A DNA stretch of 64,000 nucleotides from NCBI RefSeq assembly GCF_014648195.1, contig NZ_BMQQ01000002.1:338387-402386 (forward strand), in the 5' to 3' direction. A program made the translations under genes and the position numbers. The notes under the pieces were generated by a model. The model had not been told where the DNA came from, did no database searches, and worked only from the letters and a program-made list of their open reading frames with translations. The stretch is from Streptomyces purpureus. GTDB lineage: Bacteria > Actinomycetota > Actinomycetes > Streptomycetales > Streptomycetaceae. The number at the start of each line of letters is the position of its first letter. Position 1 is the stretch's first letter. Positions 1 through 9,328 of this stretch are shown piece after piece.

Positions 1-1141
<1,141 letters not shown>

Positions 1142-1144
1142 TCA

Positions 1145-1252
1145 CTCCCGGTTCAGGGCGGGACTCCCGGGCGGGTCACGCTGCCCGGCCTGAAACCGTT
1201 ACCGACGCGTGTCAACGTGTTCGAAGGGGACACCGCGCCGGTCGTAGGCGTC
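1145..1252 (-). pseudogene. Remnant of a LysX-like ATP-grasp gene
   Basis: This 108-bp stretch in the 430-bp gap between leuA and the dioxygenase gene is an inverted near-copy of 8534-8641, inside the intact lysX homologue. By eye about 94 of 108 bases match with no gaps. Read on the minus strand it gives DAYDRRGVPFEHVDTRR, then a TAA stop, then further recognisable residues and a TGA. It is therefore a decayed N-terminal piece of a second lysX-like gene, directly upstream of leuA on the same strand. I see nothing else certain in 1094-1523 beyond the leuA ribosome binding site and probable promoter. Confidence 0.75.
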
Positions 1253-1523
1253 GTCGGCTCGAAGGCGTCGAAGGACGGTAACGACCGGTCAACCGCGTCG
1301 AAAGCACGCTACGAGCGCGCGGCACCAGGTGCGTCCGCCGCAAGCTCATGCATGAGGACGCGTCGCGTCGACTTTTCCGTCGCCGCGGCTGCGTATTTCA
1401 CTTACCCTGTCCCGGTGACGCCTGTGACACTCTTGACCGGACGTGGACCCGGTCCGCACGGGCCGGCCGTGAAGCCTGCCGGGAGGACCGGGGCCCCTCG
1501 GGTCGCCGTATACGCGGTGGAGA

Positions 1524-2255
1524 TCAGCGCGCGGCGAAGGCCATGATCAGGACGTCGCGATGGCCCGGTTCCTCGATGTTCTCGGGACGCACCGTCGTGA
1601 CCGCGTGGAGGGTGCGCCGGTCGTCACCGAGCAGGATGTCGCCGGGCTCGGAGAGCGTCGTGGTGACGAGGCACTCGCCGTCGTCCGCGTGGACCGTGCT
1701 CTCCCCGCCGATGACGTTGGTGCGACGGATCATCAGCGACGTGATGAAGGTGACGCCGTCCCGGTGCCGGCCTTCCGGAGTCGGCTCACCGGCCTGGTCC
1801 TTCGTGGCGGTGGTACGGATGGGGGTCACCTTGACGTTCCACCTCCTGGTGCCGTCGACCCCGGTGAAGACCTCGGCCAGTCCCATGAGCACGTTCCGCA
1901 GCGCGGGGTCGTTCACGAACGACTCGGTCAGCGGTTCGTACACCCTGTCGACGCCGCCGTGCAGCTTGTTGACGTCCGCCTCCTGGCGGTACGGACCGTG
2001 CGGAAGCTGAGTGAGGTCACCGGTTTTCACATCGATGTCGAATTGGCCGTACCGGCGGTGGCGATAGGTGCCGCCGTCGGTCATGTAGGGGTCGCGCCGG
2101 AGGAATTCCCAGTTCTCGGCGAAGCGAGCCCAGTCGTCGGAAGAGACGCCTGTCAGGGACGAGAAATCGGTGTGCTTGACGAGGTGGGCGCCGGAATGGG
2201 ACAAGTCCTTGATTGCGGCGAGGGCGACGTCGTGCGTCTGTTTTTCAGTGATCAT
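1524..2255 (-). CDS. 2-oxoglutarate/Fe(II)-dependent amino-acid hydroxylase (2OG-Fe_Oxy_2 / isoleucine dioxygenase family)
   Basis: The 243-residue protein matches the small family that hydroxylates free aliphatic amino acids such as Ile and Leu, using 2-oxoglutarate, O2 and Fe(II). Visible iron ligands are H164 and D166 (GRHRDGVTF) and H217 (DDRRTLHAV). An Arg about 15 residues later (VRPEN) is a candidate 2-oxoglutarate contact. Length and motif spacing fit the family. The ATG at 2255 follows GGAG. It is the next gene after the carrier protein, with a 103-bp gap, and leuA lies downstream. Its neighbours suggest it hydroxylates a leucine- or isoleucine-like residue, or a carrier-linked intermediate; the substrate cannot be read from the sequence. 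Confidence 0.8.
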   Translation of the reverse strand: MITEKQTHDVALAAIKDLSHSGAHLVKHTDFSSLTGVSSDDWARFAENWEFLRRDPYMTDGGTYRHRRYGQFDIDVKTGDLTQLPHGPYRQEADVNKLHGGVDRVYEPLTESFVNDPALRNVLMGLAEVFTGVDGTRRWNVKVTPIRTTATKDQAGEPTPEGRHRDGVTFITSLMIRRTNVIGGESTVHADDGECLVTTTLSEPGDILLGDDRRTLHAVTTVRPENIEEPGHRDVLIMAFAAR

Positions 2256-2358
2256 CCTGGTACTCCATGGTGAGACTTGAGCGCCGGAGTTCTTCGTCCT
2301 CTTCCGTGCGGCCCCGAGCGCGGGTCCGCGCGGCTGGACAGGGATCCGTCCTTGGCCG

Positions 2359-2538
2359 TTACTCCCCCCAGTCCTCTTCGACCTCGGGCGCGCAGGCGAG
2401 CACCAGGGGGTTCAGCGCCACTATCTCCAGTTCGCTCCGGCAGCCCGCACACTCCAGGATCTCGTTGAGCCGTACCGAGTCGCCGATCTGCACCGGCTCC
2501 TCGCACTCCGGGCAGGCCTGCGCGGTGGTCGTGGTCAT
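2359..2538 (-). CDS. lysW: Amino-group carrier protein (LysW family)
   Basis: This 59-residue acidic protein is the carrier on which an amino acid is held by its amino group during biosynthesis. It has two zinc-ribbon pairs, CPEC (C9, C12) and CAGC (C30, C33), and ends in EDWGE, the signature C-terminus whose last Glu is joined to the substrate amino group by a LysX-type ligase. In lysine and arginine pathways the cargo is aminoadipate or glutamate. In Streptomyces secondary clusters (vazabitide type) it carries glutamate towards a diamino-dihydroxyheptanoate. The ATG overlaps the stop of the upstream transketolase gene (ATGA). The intact EDWGE and four Cys argue for a working carrier, and it defines the chemistry of the whole left half of the cluster. 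Confidence 0.95.
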   Translation of the reverse strand: MTTTTAQACPECEEPVQIGDSVRLNEILECAGCRSELEIVALNPLVLACAPEVEEDWGE

Positions 2539-3503
2539 GAGATGTGTTCCTTCCGATCGGTCCTCCCGGAGCGGGCCGCCGTGTCGAGAGCGGTACGGAC
2601 CGCCCTCACGACCCGCTCCGCGGTGAGGTCGTAGTGGGCGACGAGGTGCTCCTGGCTACCCACCTCGTCGACGAACTGATCCGGCACGCCCAGCCTCAAC
2701 ACCCGTGTGGGCGCCGTCTCCGCCAGGGTCTCGGCCACCGCGCCGCCGAGTCCGCCGCTGCGCCAGTGCTCTTCGAGGGTCACCACGAGCGTGGCCGGCC
2801 GCGCGGCGGCCACCAGCGTCTCGGTGTCGAACGGCCGGAGGGTGTGCATGTTCAGCACGGTCGCCTCGATGCCGTGTTCGGCCAGCGCGTCCGCCGCGGC
2901 GAGGCAGGCGAGCACCGGGTACGGACCACAGCTCGCGAGCACCACGTCGCCACCGCGCCGCAGTGTCTGCGCCTGCCCGATGACCGGCGGCGGGGCCGGT
3001 GGCAGCGCCGGGGTCGGTTTGCGGCCGAGCCGGACGTACAGCGGCCCGGGCAGGTTCAGGCTCTGCTCGACGAACGCCTCCGTGGCCGTGGCATCGGCAG
3101 GCACCACCACGGTCATTGCGGGCAGGACCCGCAGCACGGCAAGGTCTTCCAGCGCCTGGTGCGTCGGACCGAGATGGCCCGCGGCGAGACCGCCGTGGGT
3201 GGCCATGATGCGGACCGGCAGCCGGTTGTAGGCGATGTCGATCTTGATTACCTCCAAGGCCCGGGAGGTGGCGAAGGCGGCCATGGTGTTGACGAAGGGC
3301 ATCCGCCCGGACGCGGCCATCCCGGCGGCCACGCCCATCAGGTTGTGCTCGGCGATGCCGAGGTTGAGGTACTGGTCGTCGGCCGCGGCGGCGTGTTCGG
3401 CGCTGAACAGACCGGTGTCGGAGTCCAGGCACATCAGCTCGGGGTGCCGCTTCAGCAGCGGAAGCAGACTGTCCCGGTACGCCTCCCGGGTCGCGCGGCT
3501 CAT
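2535..3503 (-). CDS. Transketolase, C-terminal subunit
   Basis: The 322-residue protein is the pyrimidine-binding plus C-terminal half of a split transketolase. It carries YLNLGIAEHNLMGVAAGMA, with the conserved catalytic Glu of the TPP pyrimidine domain, then FATSRALEVIKIDIAYN and GGLAAGHLGPTHQALED. With its partner it should move a two-carbon ketol unit onto an aldehyde. In the carrier-protein pathway that aldehyde is the glutamate semialdehyde held on LysW, which gives a seven-carbon chain. The start was set at the ATG that overlaps the stop of the N-terminal subunit gene (ATGA); the reading frame stays open further upstream but lies inside that gene. Confidence 0.92.
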   Translation of the reverse strand: MSRATREAYRDSLLPLLKRHPELMCLDSDTGLFSAEHAAAADDQYLNLGIAEHNLMGVAAGMAASGRMPFVNTMAAFATSRALEVIKIDIAYNRLPVRIMATHGGLAAGHLGPTHQALEDLAVLRVLPAMTVVVPADATATEAFVEQSLNLPGPLYVRLGRKPTPALPPAPPPVIGQAQTLRRGGDVVLASCGPYPVLACLAAADALAEHGIEATVLNMHTLRPFDTETLVAAARPATLVVTLEEHWRSGGLGGAVAETLAETAPTRVLRLGVPDQFVDEVGSQEHLVAHYDLTAERVVRAVRTALDTAARSGRTDRKEHIS

Positions 3504-4342
3504 CCGGCGACCTCCATGTCGCGTAGCGCGCGGACCGCCCGCGCGTGGTTGCGCGGCGACAGCGTCACGTAATGGCTGGCGCTGCGGCCGGCGAGGAACG
3601 GGAGGCCCTGGCCCTTGACCGTTCGGGCGATCAGCACGCTCGGCTTGCCCGGCTCCCACGGCGCGGCGTCGAGATGGTCCGCCAGTCGGTCCGGGTCGTG
3701 GCCGTCCACGTCGCGGACCGCCCAGCCGAAGCTGCGCCAGCGGTCGGCCAGCGGCTCCATCGGCGAGATGGACTCGGTGGAGCCGGTCAGCTGCAGTCCG
3801 TTGCGGTCCACCACCGCCACCAGCCGGTCCAGGCGCAGCGACGCGGCGGCGATGGCCGCCTCCCACACCGAGCCTTCCTGGAGCTCGCCGTCACCGAGCA
3901 GGACGAAGCTGCGCGACGTACGGCCGGCGTACCGGGCGGCCAGCGCGAACCCGCAGCCCAGAGCGAGCCCGTGGCCGAGCGATCCGGTCGGCATCTCGAC
4001 GCCGGGCACGGCGCGAACCGGATGGCCCATCAGTCTGCTGCCCGGGCGGCCGTATCCGGCGAGTTCAGCCACGGGGAAGAAGCCTCGTTCGGCCAGCGTC
4101 GCGTACAGACCGACGGCGGCGTGGCCCTTGCTGAGCAGAAAGCGGTCGCGATCCGGATCCTCCGGCCGCCGCGGATCCACGTTCAGCACTGAGAAGTACA
4201 GCGCGGCGAGCACGTCGGCGCAGGAGAACGCGCCGCCGAGGTGGCCGCCTTCGGGCCCCGCGCACATGTCGACGACGTGGGAGCGGATGCGTGCGGCGAC
4301 CGTGTCCAGGGTGTCCCGCTCCAGGACCCGGGTGACGGTCAT
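3500..4342 (-). CDS. Transketolase, N-terminal (TPP-binding) subunit
   Basis: The 280-residue protein holds the thiamine-diphosphate binding half. [19 protein letters not shown] and [13 protein letters not shown] are typical N-terminal transketolase segments. The TPP motif starts at [14 protein letters not shown] and ends in VVDRN about 30 residues later. It acts as a complex with the protein encoded just downstream. Both ends overlap neighbours by four bases, with the aminotransferase gene before it and the C-terminal subunit after it. That implies tight translational coupling and equal supply of subunits. Cargo is inferred from context: LysW-bound glutamate semialdehyde. Confidence 0.93.
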   Translation of the reverse strand: MTVTRVLERDTLDTVAARIRSHVVDMCAGPEGGHLGGAFSCADVLAALYFSVLNVDPRRPEDPDRDRFLLSKGHAAVGLYATLAERGFFPVAELAGYGRPGSRLMGHPVRAVPGVEMPTGSLGHGLALGCGFALAARYAGRTSRSFVLLGDGELQEGSVWEAAIAAASLRLDRLVAVVDRNGLQLTGSTESISPMEPLADRWRSFGWAVRDVDGHDPDRLADHLDAAPWEPGKPSVLIARTVKGQGLPFLAGRSASHYVTLSPRNHARAVRALRDMEVAG

Positions 4343-5634
4343 GAGGCCGCCTTCGCGAGCGTGGCCACCATCTCGCGGTTCGCCCACACCTTCTCGAAGG
4401 CGTCCGCGTACAGGTCGAGCAGTTCGCCCGCACCCGGGTGGAGGTGGCGCTTCTGGATGGTCAGGGAGTCGGCGATGACCGCGCGGGCCACAGGGTAGCC
4501 CTCCCCCGCGACCGTGCCGGGCGCACCGGTCACGGACCACGGGTAGCCCGAGCCGAAGCCGACGCGGTCCACGAACACCTTCTGGTCGGGCAGCGGCATG
4601 AGCTGGTACTGCGACATCGGCACGCCCTCCGCGCGCAGCAGCCGCCGGAGAGCGGAGCGCAGCGCCTGTGGCCGCACCCCGTCCAGACCGAACGCGGCCG
4701 GGTCGAAACGGAACCGCAGGATGTGCCAGGCGTGGGTGGTGTCCGGCAGTGCGGTCGGCACCCGCAGACCGGGCAGCTGGGCGAGCCGCGCGAGGAACGC
4801 GGTGACGTTGCCCTGCCGCGCCTGCTCGTACGCGTCGAAGCGGGCGAGCTGCGCGTCGGTGAACGCGGCCTGGAGGGCGTTCATCTTGTGGTTCCAACCC
4901 AGGCCGTAGGAGACGTAGTCGCGCTCGCGACCGCTCTCGATCACCTCGCCGAACTGCCTGCCCCGGCGCATCGCCTCGGCCAGCTCGGCGTTGCGGGTCA
5001 CCAGCAGGCCGCCTTCCCCACAGGTCGGGATGTTCTTGCTGACCTGGAGGCTGAACGCACCCGCGTCGCCGATCCCGCCGACCGGCCGGCCCCGGTGGGT
5101 CGCCCCGGGAGCCTGCGCGGCGTCCTCGATCACCGCGATGCCGTGCTTGCGCGCAATCTCGGTGATCCGGTCCATGTCGGCGGGCGCGCCGTGCAGATGC
5201 ACGGGGATGATCGCCCTGGTCCGATCCGTGATGCGGCGTTCCACGTCGTCCGGATCGATGTTGAAGGTGACCGGGTCGATGTCGGCGAACACGGGCACGG
5301 CCATCTGGTGCACCGGTGCAAGCCCCGTGGCGATGAAGCTGAGTGCGGGCACGATCACTTCGTCCCCCGGTCCGACGCCGAGCGCGGCCAGCGCGAGGGA
5401 CAGTGCCGCGGTTCCGTTGGACACCGCGATGCAGTGCTCGAAACCGAAGCGACGGGCCCAGTTCTCCTCAAGCGCGGACACGGGGTTCACACCGTCCGTG
5501 TCGGACACCAGTCGCGCGCCGTCGAGCGCGTCGAGGACGGCCTTGCGGTCCTCGTCCTGGACCAAGGGCCACTGCACGTGGCGCCGGTCCTTCGGCACGG
5601 CCGCCGTGCCGCCGAACGCTGCCAGCTTGCTCAT
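4339..5634 (-). CDS. PLP-dependent aminotransferase, DegT/DnrJ/EryC1 family
   Basis: The 431-residue protein has the DegT fold signatures: [19 protein letters not shown] for cofactor phosphate binding, [11 protein letters not shown] with the Asp that contacts the PLP ring nitrogen, and [15 protein letters not shown] with the probable Schiff-base Lys. These enzymes usually aminate keto sugars. Here the expected job is amination of the 6-keto group left by transketolase on the carrier-bound seven-carbon chain, giving the diamino-dihydroxy acid. The ATG at 5634 follows GGGGAG. The frame extends further upstream, but that would overlap the preceding gene and has no good ribosome site. Confidence 0.88.
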   Translation of the reverse strand: MSKLAAFGGTAAVPKDRRHVQWPLVQDEDRKAVLDALDGARLVSDTDGVNPVSALEENWARRFGFEHCIAVSNGTAALSLALAALGVGPGDEVIVPALSFIATGLAPVHQMAVPVFADIDPVTFNIDPDDVERRITDRTRAIIPVHLHGAPADMDRITEIARKHGIAVIEDAAQAPGATHRGRPVGGIGDAGAFSLQVSKNIPTCGEGGLLVTRNAELAEAMRRGRQFGEVIESGRERDYVSYGLGWNHKMNALQAAFTDAQLARFDAYEQARQGNVTAFLARLAQLPGLRVPTALPDTTHAWHILRFRFDPAAFGLDGVRPQALRSALRRLLRAEGVPMSQYQLMPLPDQKVFVDRVGFGSGYPWSVTGAPGTVAGEGYPVARAVIADSLTIQKRHLHPGAGELLDLYADAFEKVWANREMVATLAKAAS

Positions 5635-5677
5635 TTCTCCCCACTCCACAGAGTCACGGTGGTCGATGCGGGTGCGG

Positions 5678-6730
5678 TCACAGCAGCGCCGCCGCCGCGC
5701 CCACGGCATCGACCGCACGTGCGTACGTGCCGCGCAGCACCGTGGCGTGGTGCGCGATGTCGGCCTCGACCGCGCGCGGGTCCGCGAGCCCGTGCGCGCC
5801 GGTGAACCGCAGTCCGGTCCACGCGTGGGCGACGGCCTCGACGGCACGTCCCGCTCCGGCGAGCGCCGGATCCTCCCATCGGCGGCCACAGCGGCGCAGC
5901 AGTTCACCGTGGAGTGACGCCTGCGCCTGCATGGCCCAGCCGAACGGGTACAGCTCGCGCAGCGCGCCGGCGTCCCCGGCCCGGCACCGGTCGAGGAGTT
6001 CCGCGGCGAACTCGTCGTATCCGGCGAGTCCGGTACGGGCCGAGCCGACTGTGGTGAAGCCGTCGACGTCGGTGCGCAGGAAGCCGCCGAGCAGCGCCGG
6101 GGTCAGGGGCGGGGGCGGGGCGTCGAGGCGGACGTCGAGGCAGCGCCGGTCGATCCGCGAGTCGCTGAAAAAGGCGTCCTGGACATCGGTCGGGTTCGCC
6201 GAACCCCAGCTCCGCAGGAACTCCTTGATCGGGACGGCACCGCGGAACGAGGGCGGCATCGCGTCCGAGACGTGGACCACGCCGCGGGTCTCGTCGAGGC
6301 CGTAGACCACCACGAGGTGTGCGGCGTGCACGTCTCCGTACGCCGGCCGGAACGGCAGGTGGTAGTTGTCCACGGCGGCGATGACGAGCCGGTCCTCGGC
6401 CAGCGTCTCGCGCACCTCCCGCCAGACGTCGTTCTCGTCGGCGGGCTGCCACCACCGCGCGTGCAGTTCGTGGTGCGGGGCCAGTGCGGCTCCGAGGTCG
6501 GCGGCCTCGGACTCGCCGGGCGGGCAGGGGTAGTAGAACTCCTCGGACCGCACGTCGCCCGGCAGGTGCAGAAAGCGCCAGCCCGCTCCGAGCACCTCCA
6601 GCGGATCGGCGCCCGCCCGGGTCAGCACCGAGCCGAACGTGGCCTGGAGACAGCTGATGAGGTCGCGGTACCACAACTCGGGTTCCGGACCGATGATCAT
6701 GTATGTGCGTGCCGTCGCGTCGACGGTCAT
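5678..6730 (-). CDS. Candidate aziridine-forming protein, large subunit (BtrH-like features)
   Basis: The 350-residue protein has no membrane or signal segment. Its N-terminal half recalls the BtrH/C39-like fold: a Cys in [10 protein letters not shown] near residue 25, then [22 protein letters not shown] and [12 protein letters not shown]. This is weak, by-eye similarity. It starts three bases after the stop of the 198-residue gene and sits between the sulfotransferase and the aminotransferase. In vazabitide and azinomycin clusters a two-protein complex (Vzb10/11, AziU3/U2) closes the aziridine by sulfate elimination. The pairing and position make this gene and its neighbour the best candidates for that step. 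The alternative is a BtrH-type acyl transferase. Confidence 0.5.
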   Translation of the reverse strand: MTVDATARTYMIIGPEPELWYRDLISCLQATFGSVLTRAGADPLEVLGAGWRFLHLPGDVRSEEFYYPCPPGESEAADLGAALAPHHELHARWWQPADENDVWREVRETLAEDRLVIAAVDNYHLPFRPAYGDVHAAHLVVVYGLDETRGVVHVSDAMPPSFRGAVPIKEFLRSWGSANPTDVQDAFFSDSRIDRRCLDVRLDAPPPPLTPALLGGFLRTDVDGFTTVGSARTGLAGYDEFAAELLDRCRAGDAGALRELYPFGWAMQAQASLHGELLRRCGRRWEDPALAGAGRAVEAVAHAWTGLRFTGAHGLADPRAVEADIAHHATVLRGTYARAVDAVGAAAALL

Positions 6731-6733
6731 GTC

Positions 6734-7330
6734 TCAGAGCTCCGTCCGCTGGAGGGTGACCGCGAAGACATGCACCGCGACGTTGCGGGGCAGCAGGATT
6801 CCGGTCAGGTCGGCGCGCCGGGTGACCGGCACCCGCTGCGCCCACATGACCGCGGGAATGCCTCGTTGCACGTGGTGCGGGTAGTGCATGACCAGGCTCT
6901 CGAACGCCCTGACCTCGCCGAACCAGGCGGGTGCCGCCCAGAAGTCGGAGATCCGCAGCGATTCCGCGTCGACCGAGCTGTCGGCGAAGTTCAGCTCGAC
7001 GGTGTCCTCGCAGCGCCGTTCGGACGCCGCCAGGACATGGATCCAGTCGTAGCGGCCCACGGGGACGCGAATGAACTGTCCGGCGCAGCGCACGTTGTCC
7101 GGTCCGTCGCAGACCGGAGGAAACTCGAAGGGAACACCGTCCACGTGGACGAGACTCTGGCCCGCCGGCAGGTATTCGGCCGCAAACGAGTTTCTCCATA
7201 CATTGAACGCCCCCGCCCTGGTCTCCGTCGCTGCGGAGATGGCTGTGTTGTTGCGATGGTCGGATATGTCGACCGGATCGCACAGTCTGCCTCTGGCGGA
7301 GGACACCGAAATGCCCGTCAAGTGACCCAC
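6734..7330 (-). CDS. Candidate aziridine-forming protein, small subunit
   Basis: The 198-residue protein is of no family I can name. It looks soluble and rich in beta strands (VHVDGVPFEFPP, FIRVPVGRYDWIHVLA, VTLQRTEL), as in a jelly-roll sandwich. It directly precedes the 350-residue gene with a 3-bp gap, so the two are probably made together. I infer a complex equivalent to the azinomycin/vazabitide aziridine synthase pair from the neighbouring sulfotransferase and diamino-acid genes. The start is uncertain: the GTG at 7330 is the longest option, but a TTG ten bases further in has a better-spaced GAGGTGGG upstream. Confidence 0.5.
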   Translation of the reverse strand: MGHLTGISVSSARGRLCDPVDISDHRNNTAISAATETRAGAFNVWRNSFAAEYLPAGQSLVHVDGVPFEFPPVCDGPDNVRCAGQFIRVPVGRYDWIHVLAASERRCEDTVELNFADSSVDAESLRISDFWAAPAWFGEVRAFESLVMHYPHHVQRGIPAVMWAQRVPVTRRADLTGILLPRNVAVHVFAVTLQRTEL

Positions 7331-7466
7331 CTCGCTGGAACGGCAATTTACATTTCAAACCTAGCCCGCTGATTCGCCCGCCTCGTCCGCATGGCGATTA
7401 CCTTGAGAGCCCGAATTCTGGTCCGGCGTACTCGCCGGGTAATCATGCTGACGATTCCGCTGGGCC

Positions 7467-8198
7467 TCACGGCCGGAGCGCGGCGGCGCGCAGCTTCTCG
7501 TAGTACGGCAGGTGGTAATCGCGGTAAGCCCGCAGCACCGGGTCCGCCTCGACCGCCGCGGCTCCGCCGCTCCTGCCGCGCGTGAAGCCGGCGGTCTCAC
7601 TGGTCGACTTGTGCCACTTGCTGGTCGACTGCCATTCCGACCGCATGCCCGGCTCCCAGCTCAGCGCATCCGGGAGGAAGGGAATGCCCACCGCCGAGCA
7701 GTACGCCCGAACGGTCTTCGCCGGCCGGTCGAGCAGGTCGTCGGAGTCGACCACGACGGGCGTGGTGCCGGTGGCGGCCTGTACGGCGGTGAAGATCTCG
7801 TACAGCCGGGCGAAGCCGATCTCGTCGCGGCCGAGGTCCGGGTTGAGCGCATGGTGCGACGCGATGGCCTCGGACGGGTCGCGGATGATGAAGGTGTGCG
7901 TCGCCGCCGAGAGGAAGGCCTCGTCGGCGAGGAGCGCCGGGTAGTGGAAGTCCGTGGTGTCCTTGAAGAACACCGGCTGCCGATTCGCCATGGCGCGCAG
8001 CGTCGCGAGCACGTCCTGCTCGCTGCGCGCGACCCGGTCGCCGACCTCCACCTCACCGAAGTCGACGACGCGGGAGAACGGTTCGTGCACGACGACCCGG
8101 TCGCCCCGCTCCGTCATCATCCGCGCGAACGCGGTGGAGCGGCAGCGCGGCGCGCTCCACATGGCGATCACCGGAATCCGCTCCTGTGTGTGTCCCAC
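7467..8198 (-). CDS. PAPS-dependent sulfotransferase
   Basis: The 243-residue protein transfers sulfate from PAPS to a hydroxyl. The N-terminal strand-loop MWSAPRCRSTAFARMM is the 5'-phosphosulfate loop of the small bacterial sulfotransferase family, and FIIRDPSEAIASHHAL is the 3'-phosphate site. The C-terminus is basic and helical. The GTG at 8198 was chosen because GAGGGGGA lies just before it; an extension to 8396 is possible but lacks support. In this cluster it should sulfate a hydroxyl of the diamino-dihydroxy acid and turn it into a leaving group for aziridine closure, as in vazabitide biosynthesis. It is the first gene of the leftward operon and is divergent from lysX. Confidence 0.8.
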   Translation of the reverse strand: MGHTQERIPVIAMWSAPRCRSTAFARMMTERGDRVVVHEPFSRVVDFGEVEVGDRVARSEQDVLATLRAMANRQPVFFKDTTDFHYPALLADEAFLSAATHTFIIRDPSEAIASHHALNPDLGRDEIGFARLYEIFTAVQAATGTTPVVVDSDDLLDRPAKTVRAYCSAVGIPFLPDALSWEPGMRSEWQSTSKWHKSTSETAGFTRGRSGGAAAVEADPVLRAYRDYHLPYYEKLRAAALRP

Positions 8199-8449
8199 GA
8201 TTTCCCCCTCTTCGCCGGCGGCAGTGAGCTGTTGCGGCAGATATTCGAATCCGGTCAAGAATGACACGATGGTTGCCGGATTCGGGTAATCAGAATTCGC
8301 AGCCGGAAGGGGGAAAAATGTCAACGTAATGCGTCCTCGCAAATGAACTTGTCGCGGACGCGCCAGGCTCCGGCGTGCTCGTAGTTTCTTTTCCACTCGG
8401 CGGGCCGGCTGTGCCGTCCGTCAACCAGTGGTCCTATGACGGAGGTCAC
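8199..8449. promoter_or_regulatory. Divergent promoter region, sulfotransferase / lysX
   Basis: These 251 bp separate the leftward operon (sulfotransferase to leuA) from the rightward operon (lysX to the dehydrogenases), so both promoters should lie here. It is more AT-rich than its surroundings, notably at 8235-8320. No consensus -35/-10 pair or clear SARP direct repeat stood out by eye. GGAGGTCAC at 8441-8449 is the lysX ribosome binding site. Confidence 0.6.
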
Positions 8450-9328
8450 GTGTCAGCGACACCATTGCGCTCAGGTGACGGCAGGATCGCCGTACTCGCC
8501 AGCAGGATCGGTGCGGACGAGAAACGACTCTTCGACGCATTCGACCGGCGCGGTGTCCCCTTCGAACATGTTGATACGCGCCGGCAGTGGTTCCTGGCCG
8601 GGCAGCGTGACCTGCCGTGGAGTCTCGCCCTGAACCGGGAGATCGGTCAGGTGCGCGCGGCGTACGCGGCCCGCTGTCTCGCTTCGGTCGGGGTCGACGT
8701 GGTCAACAGCGCGGACGCGACCGAGGTGTGCGGCGACAAGTGGCGCACCACGCTTGCCCTGGAGGCGGCCTGGGTGCCGACACCGCGCACCGCGCTCGGT
8801 CTCACTCCGCAGGCCGCGCTGACCGCCCTGGACTCCATCGGCTACCCGGCGCTGATCAAACCGCTGGTCGGCTCGTGGGGCCGGCTGGTGGCCCACCTGC
8901 CCGACCGCGCCGCCGCGGAAGGTGTGCTCGAGTACGCCGCGGCGCTGTCCGGGCCGCAGTCCCACCTCGGGTACGTGCAGGAGCTGATCGACAAGCCCGG
9001 CAGGGACATCCGGGTGATCGTGGTCGGCGGTCAGGTGCTGGGCGCCGTCTACCGGACCAGCGAGTCCCTGCGTACCAATGTGGCACTCGGCGGGCAGGTC
9101 CGGCCGTGCGAGGTGACACCGGAGATCACGAAGCTCTCCCTCGACGCCGCCGCCGCCGTCGGCGCCGACATCGCCGGTGTCGATCTGATCGAGGACCTCG
9201 AGGGCCGGCTGCTGGTCCTGGAGGTCAACCACCGGGTCGAGTTCACCGGTTTCCAATCCGCACTCGGCGACCAGGTCGATGTCGCGGACCTCATCGTCGA
9301 CCACCTACTGGAACGAGCGCAACGATGA
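8450..9328 (+). CDS. lysX: LysX-like ATP-grasp ligase (amino acid to LysW)
   Basis: The 292-residue RimK/LysX-type ATP-grasp enzyme would join the alpha-amino group of glutamate to the C-terminal Glu of the LysW carrier, using ATP. Seen are the N-terminal fold (GRIAVLASRIGADEKRLFD), the ATP-binding strand YPALIKPLVGSWGRLVAH, then GRDIRVIVVGGQVLGAVYR, and the metal-binding LVLEVNHRVEFTGFQ near the C-terminus. Length is normal for LysX/ArgX. The GTG at 8450 is preceded by GGAGGTCAC, so the longer frame from 8375 is rejected. The stop overlaps the lysK start (ATGA). A broken copy of part of this gene lies at 1145-1252. Glutamate rather than aminoadipate as substrate is inferred from the transketolase pathway. 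Confidence 0.9.
   Translation: MSATPLRSGDGRIAVLASRIGADEKRLFDAFDRRGVPFEHVDTRRQWFLAGQRDLPWSLALNREIGQVRAAYAARCLASVGVDVVNSADATEVCGDKWRTTLALEAAWVPTPRTALGLTPQAALTALDSIGYPALIKPLVGSWGRLVAHLPDRAAAEGVLEYAAALSGPQSHLGYVQELIDKPGRDIRVIVVGGQVLGAVYRTSESLRTNVALGGQVRPCEVTPEITKLSLDAAAAVGADIAGVDLIEDLEGRLLVLEVNHRVEFTGFQSALGDQVDVADLIVDHLLERAQR

Noticed and set aside
1480..1500. GACCGGGGCCCCTCGGGTC as a terminator for the dioxygenase gene
   Set aside because: The stem is short and imperfect, with no extended pairing; not better than background in this GC-rich DNA.
3500..4897. Extended upstream start of the transketolase N-subunit frame
   Set aside because: The extra 185 residues are Arg/Pro-rich noise lying in another frame of the aminotransferase gene; the ATG at 4342 overlapping that gene's stop is the natural start.
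8199..8396. N-terminal extension of the sulfotransferase
   Set aside because: The GTG at 8198 has a strong GAGGGGGA site and places the phosphosulfate loop at the usual distance from the N-terminus; the extension has neither support nor family match.
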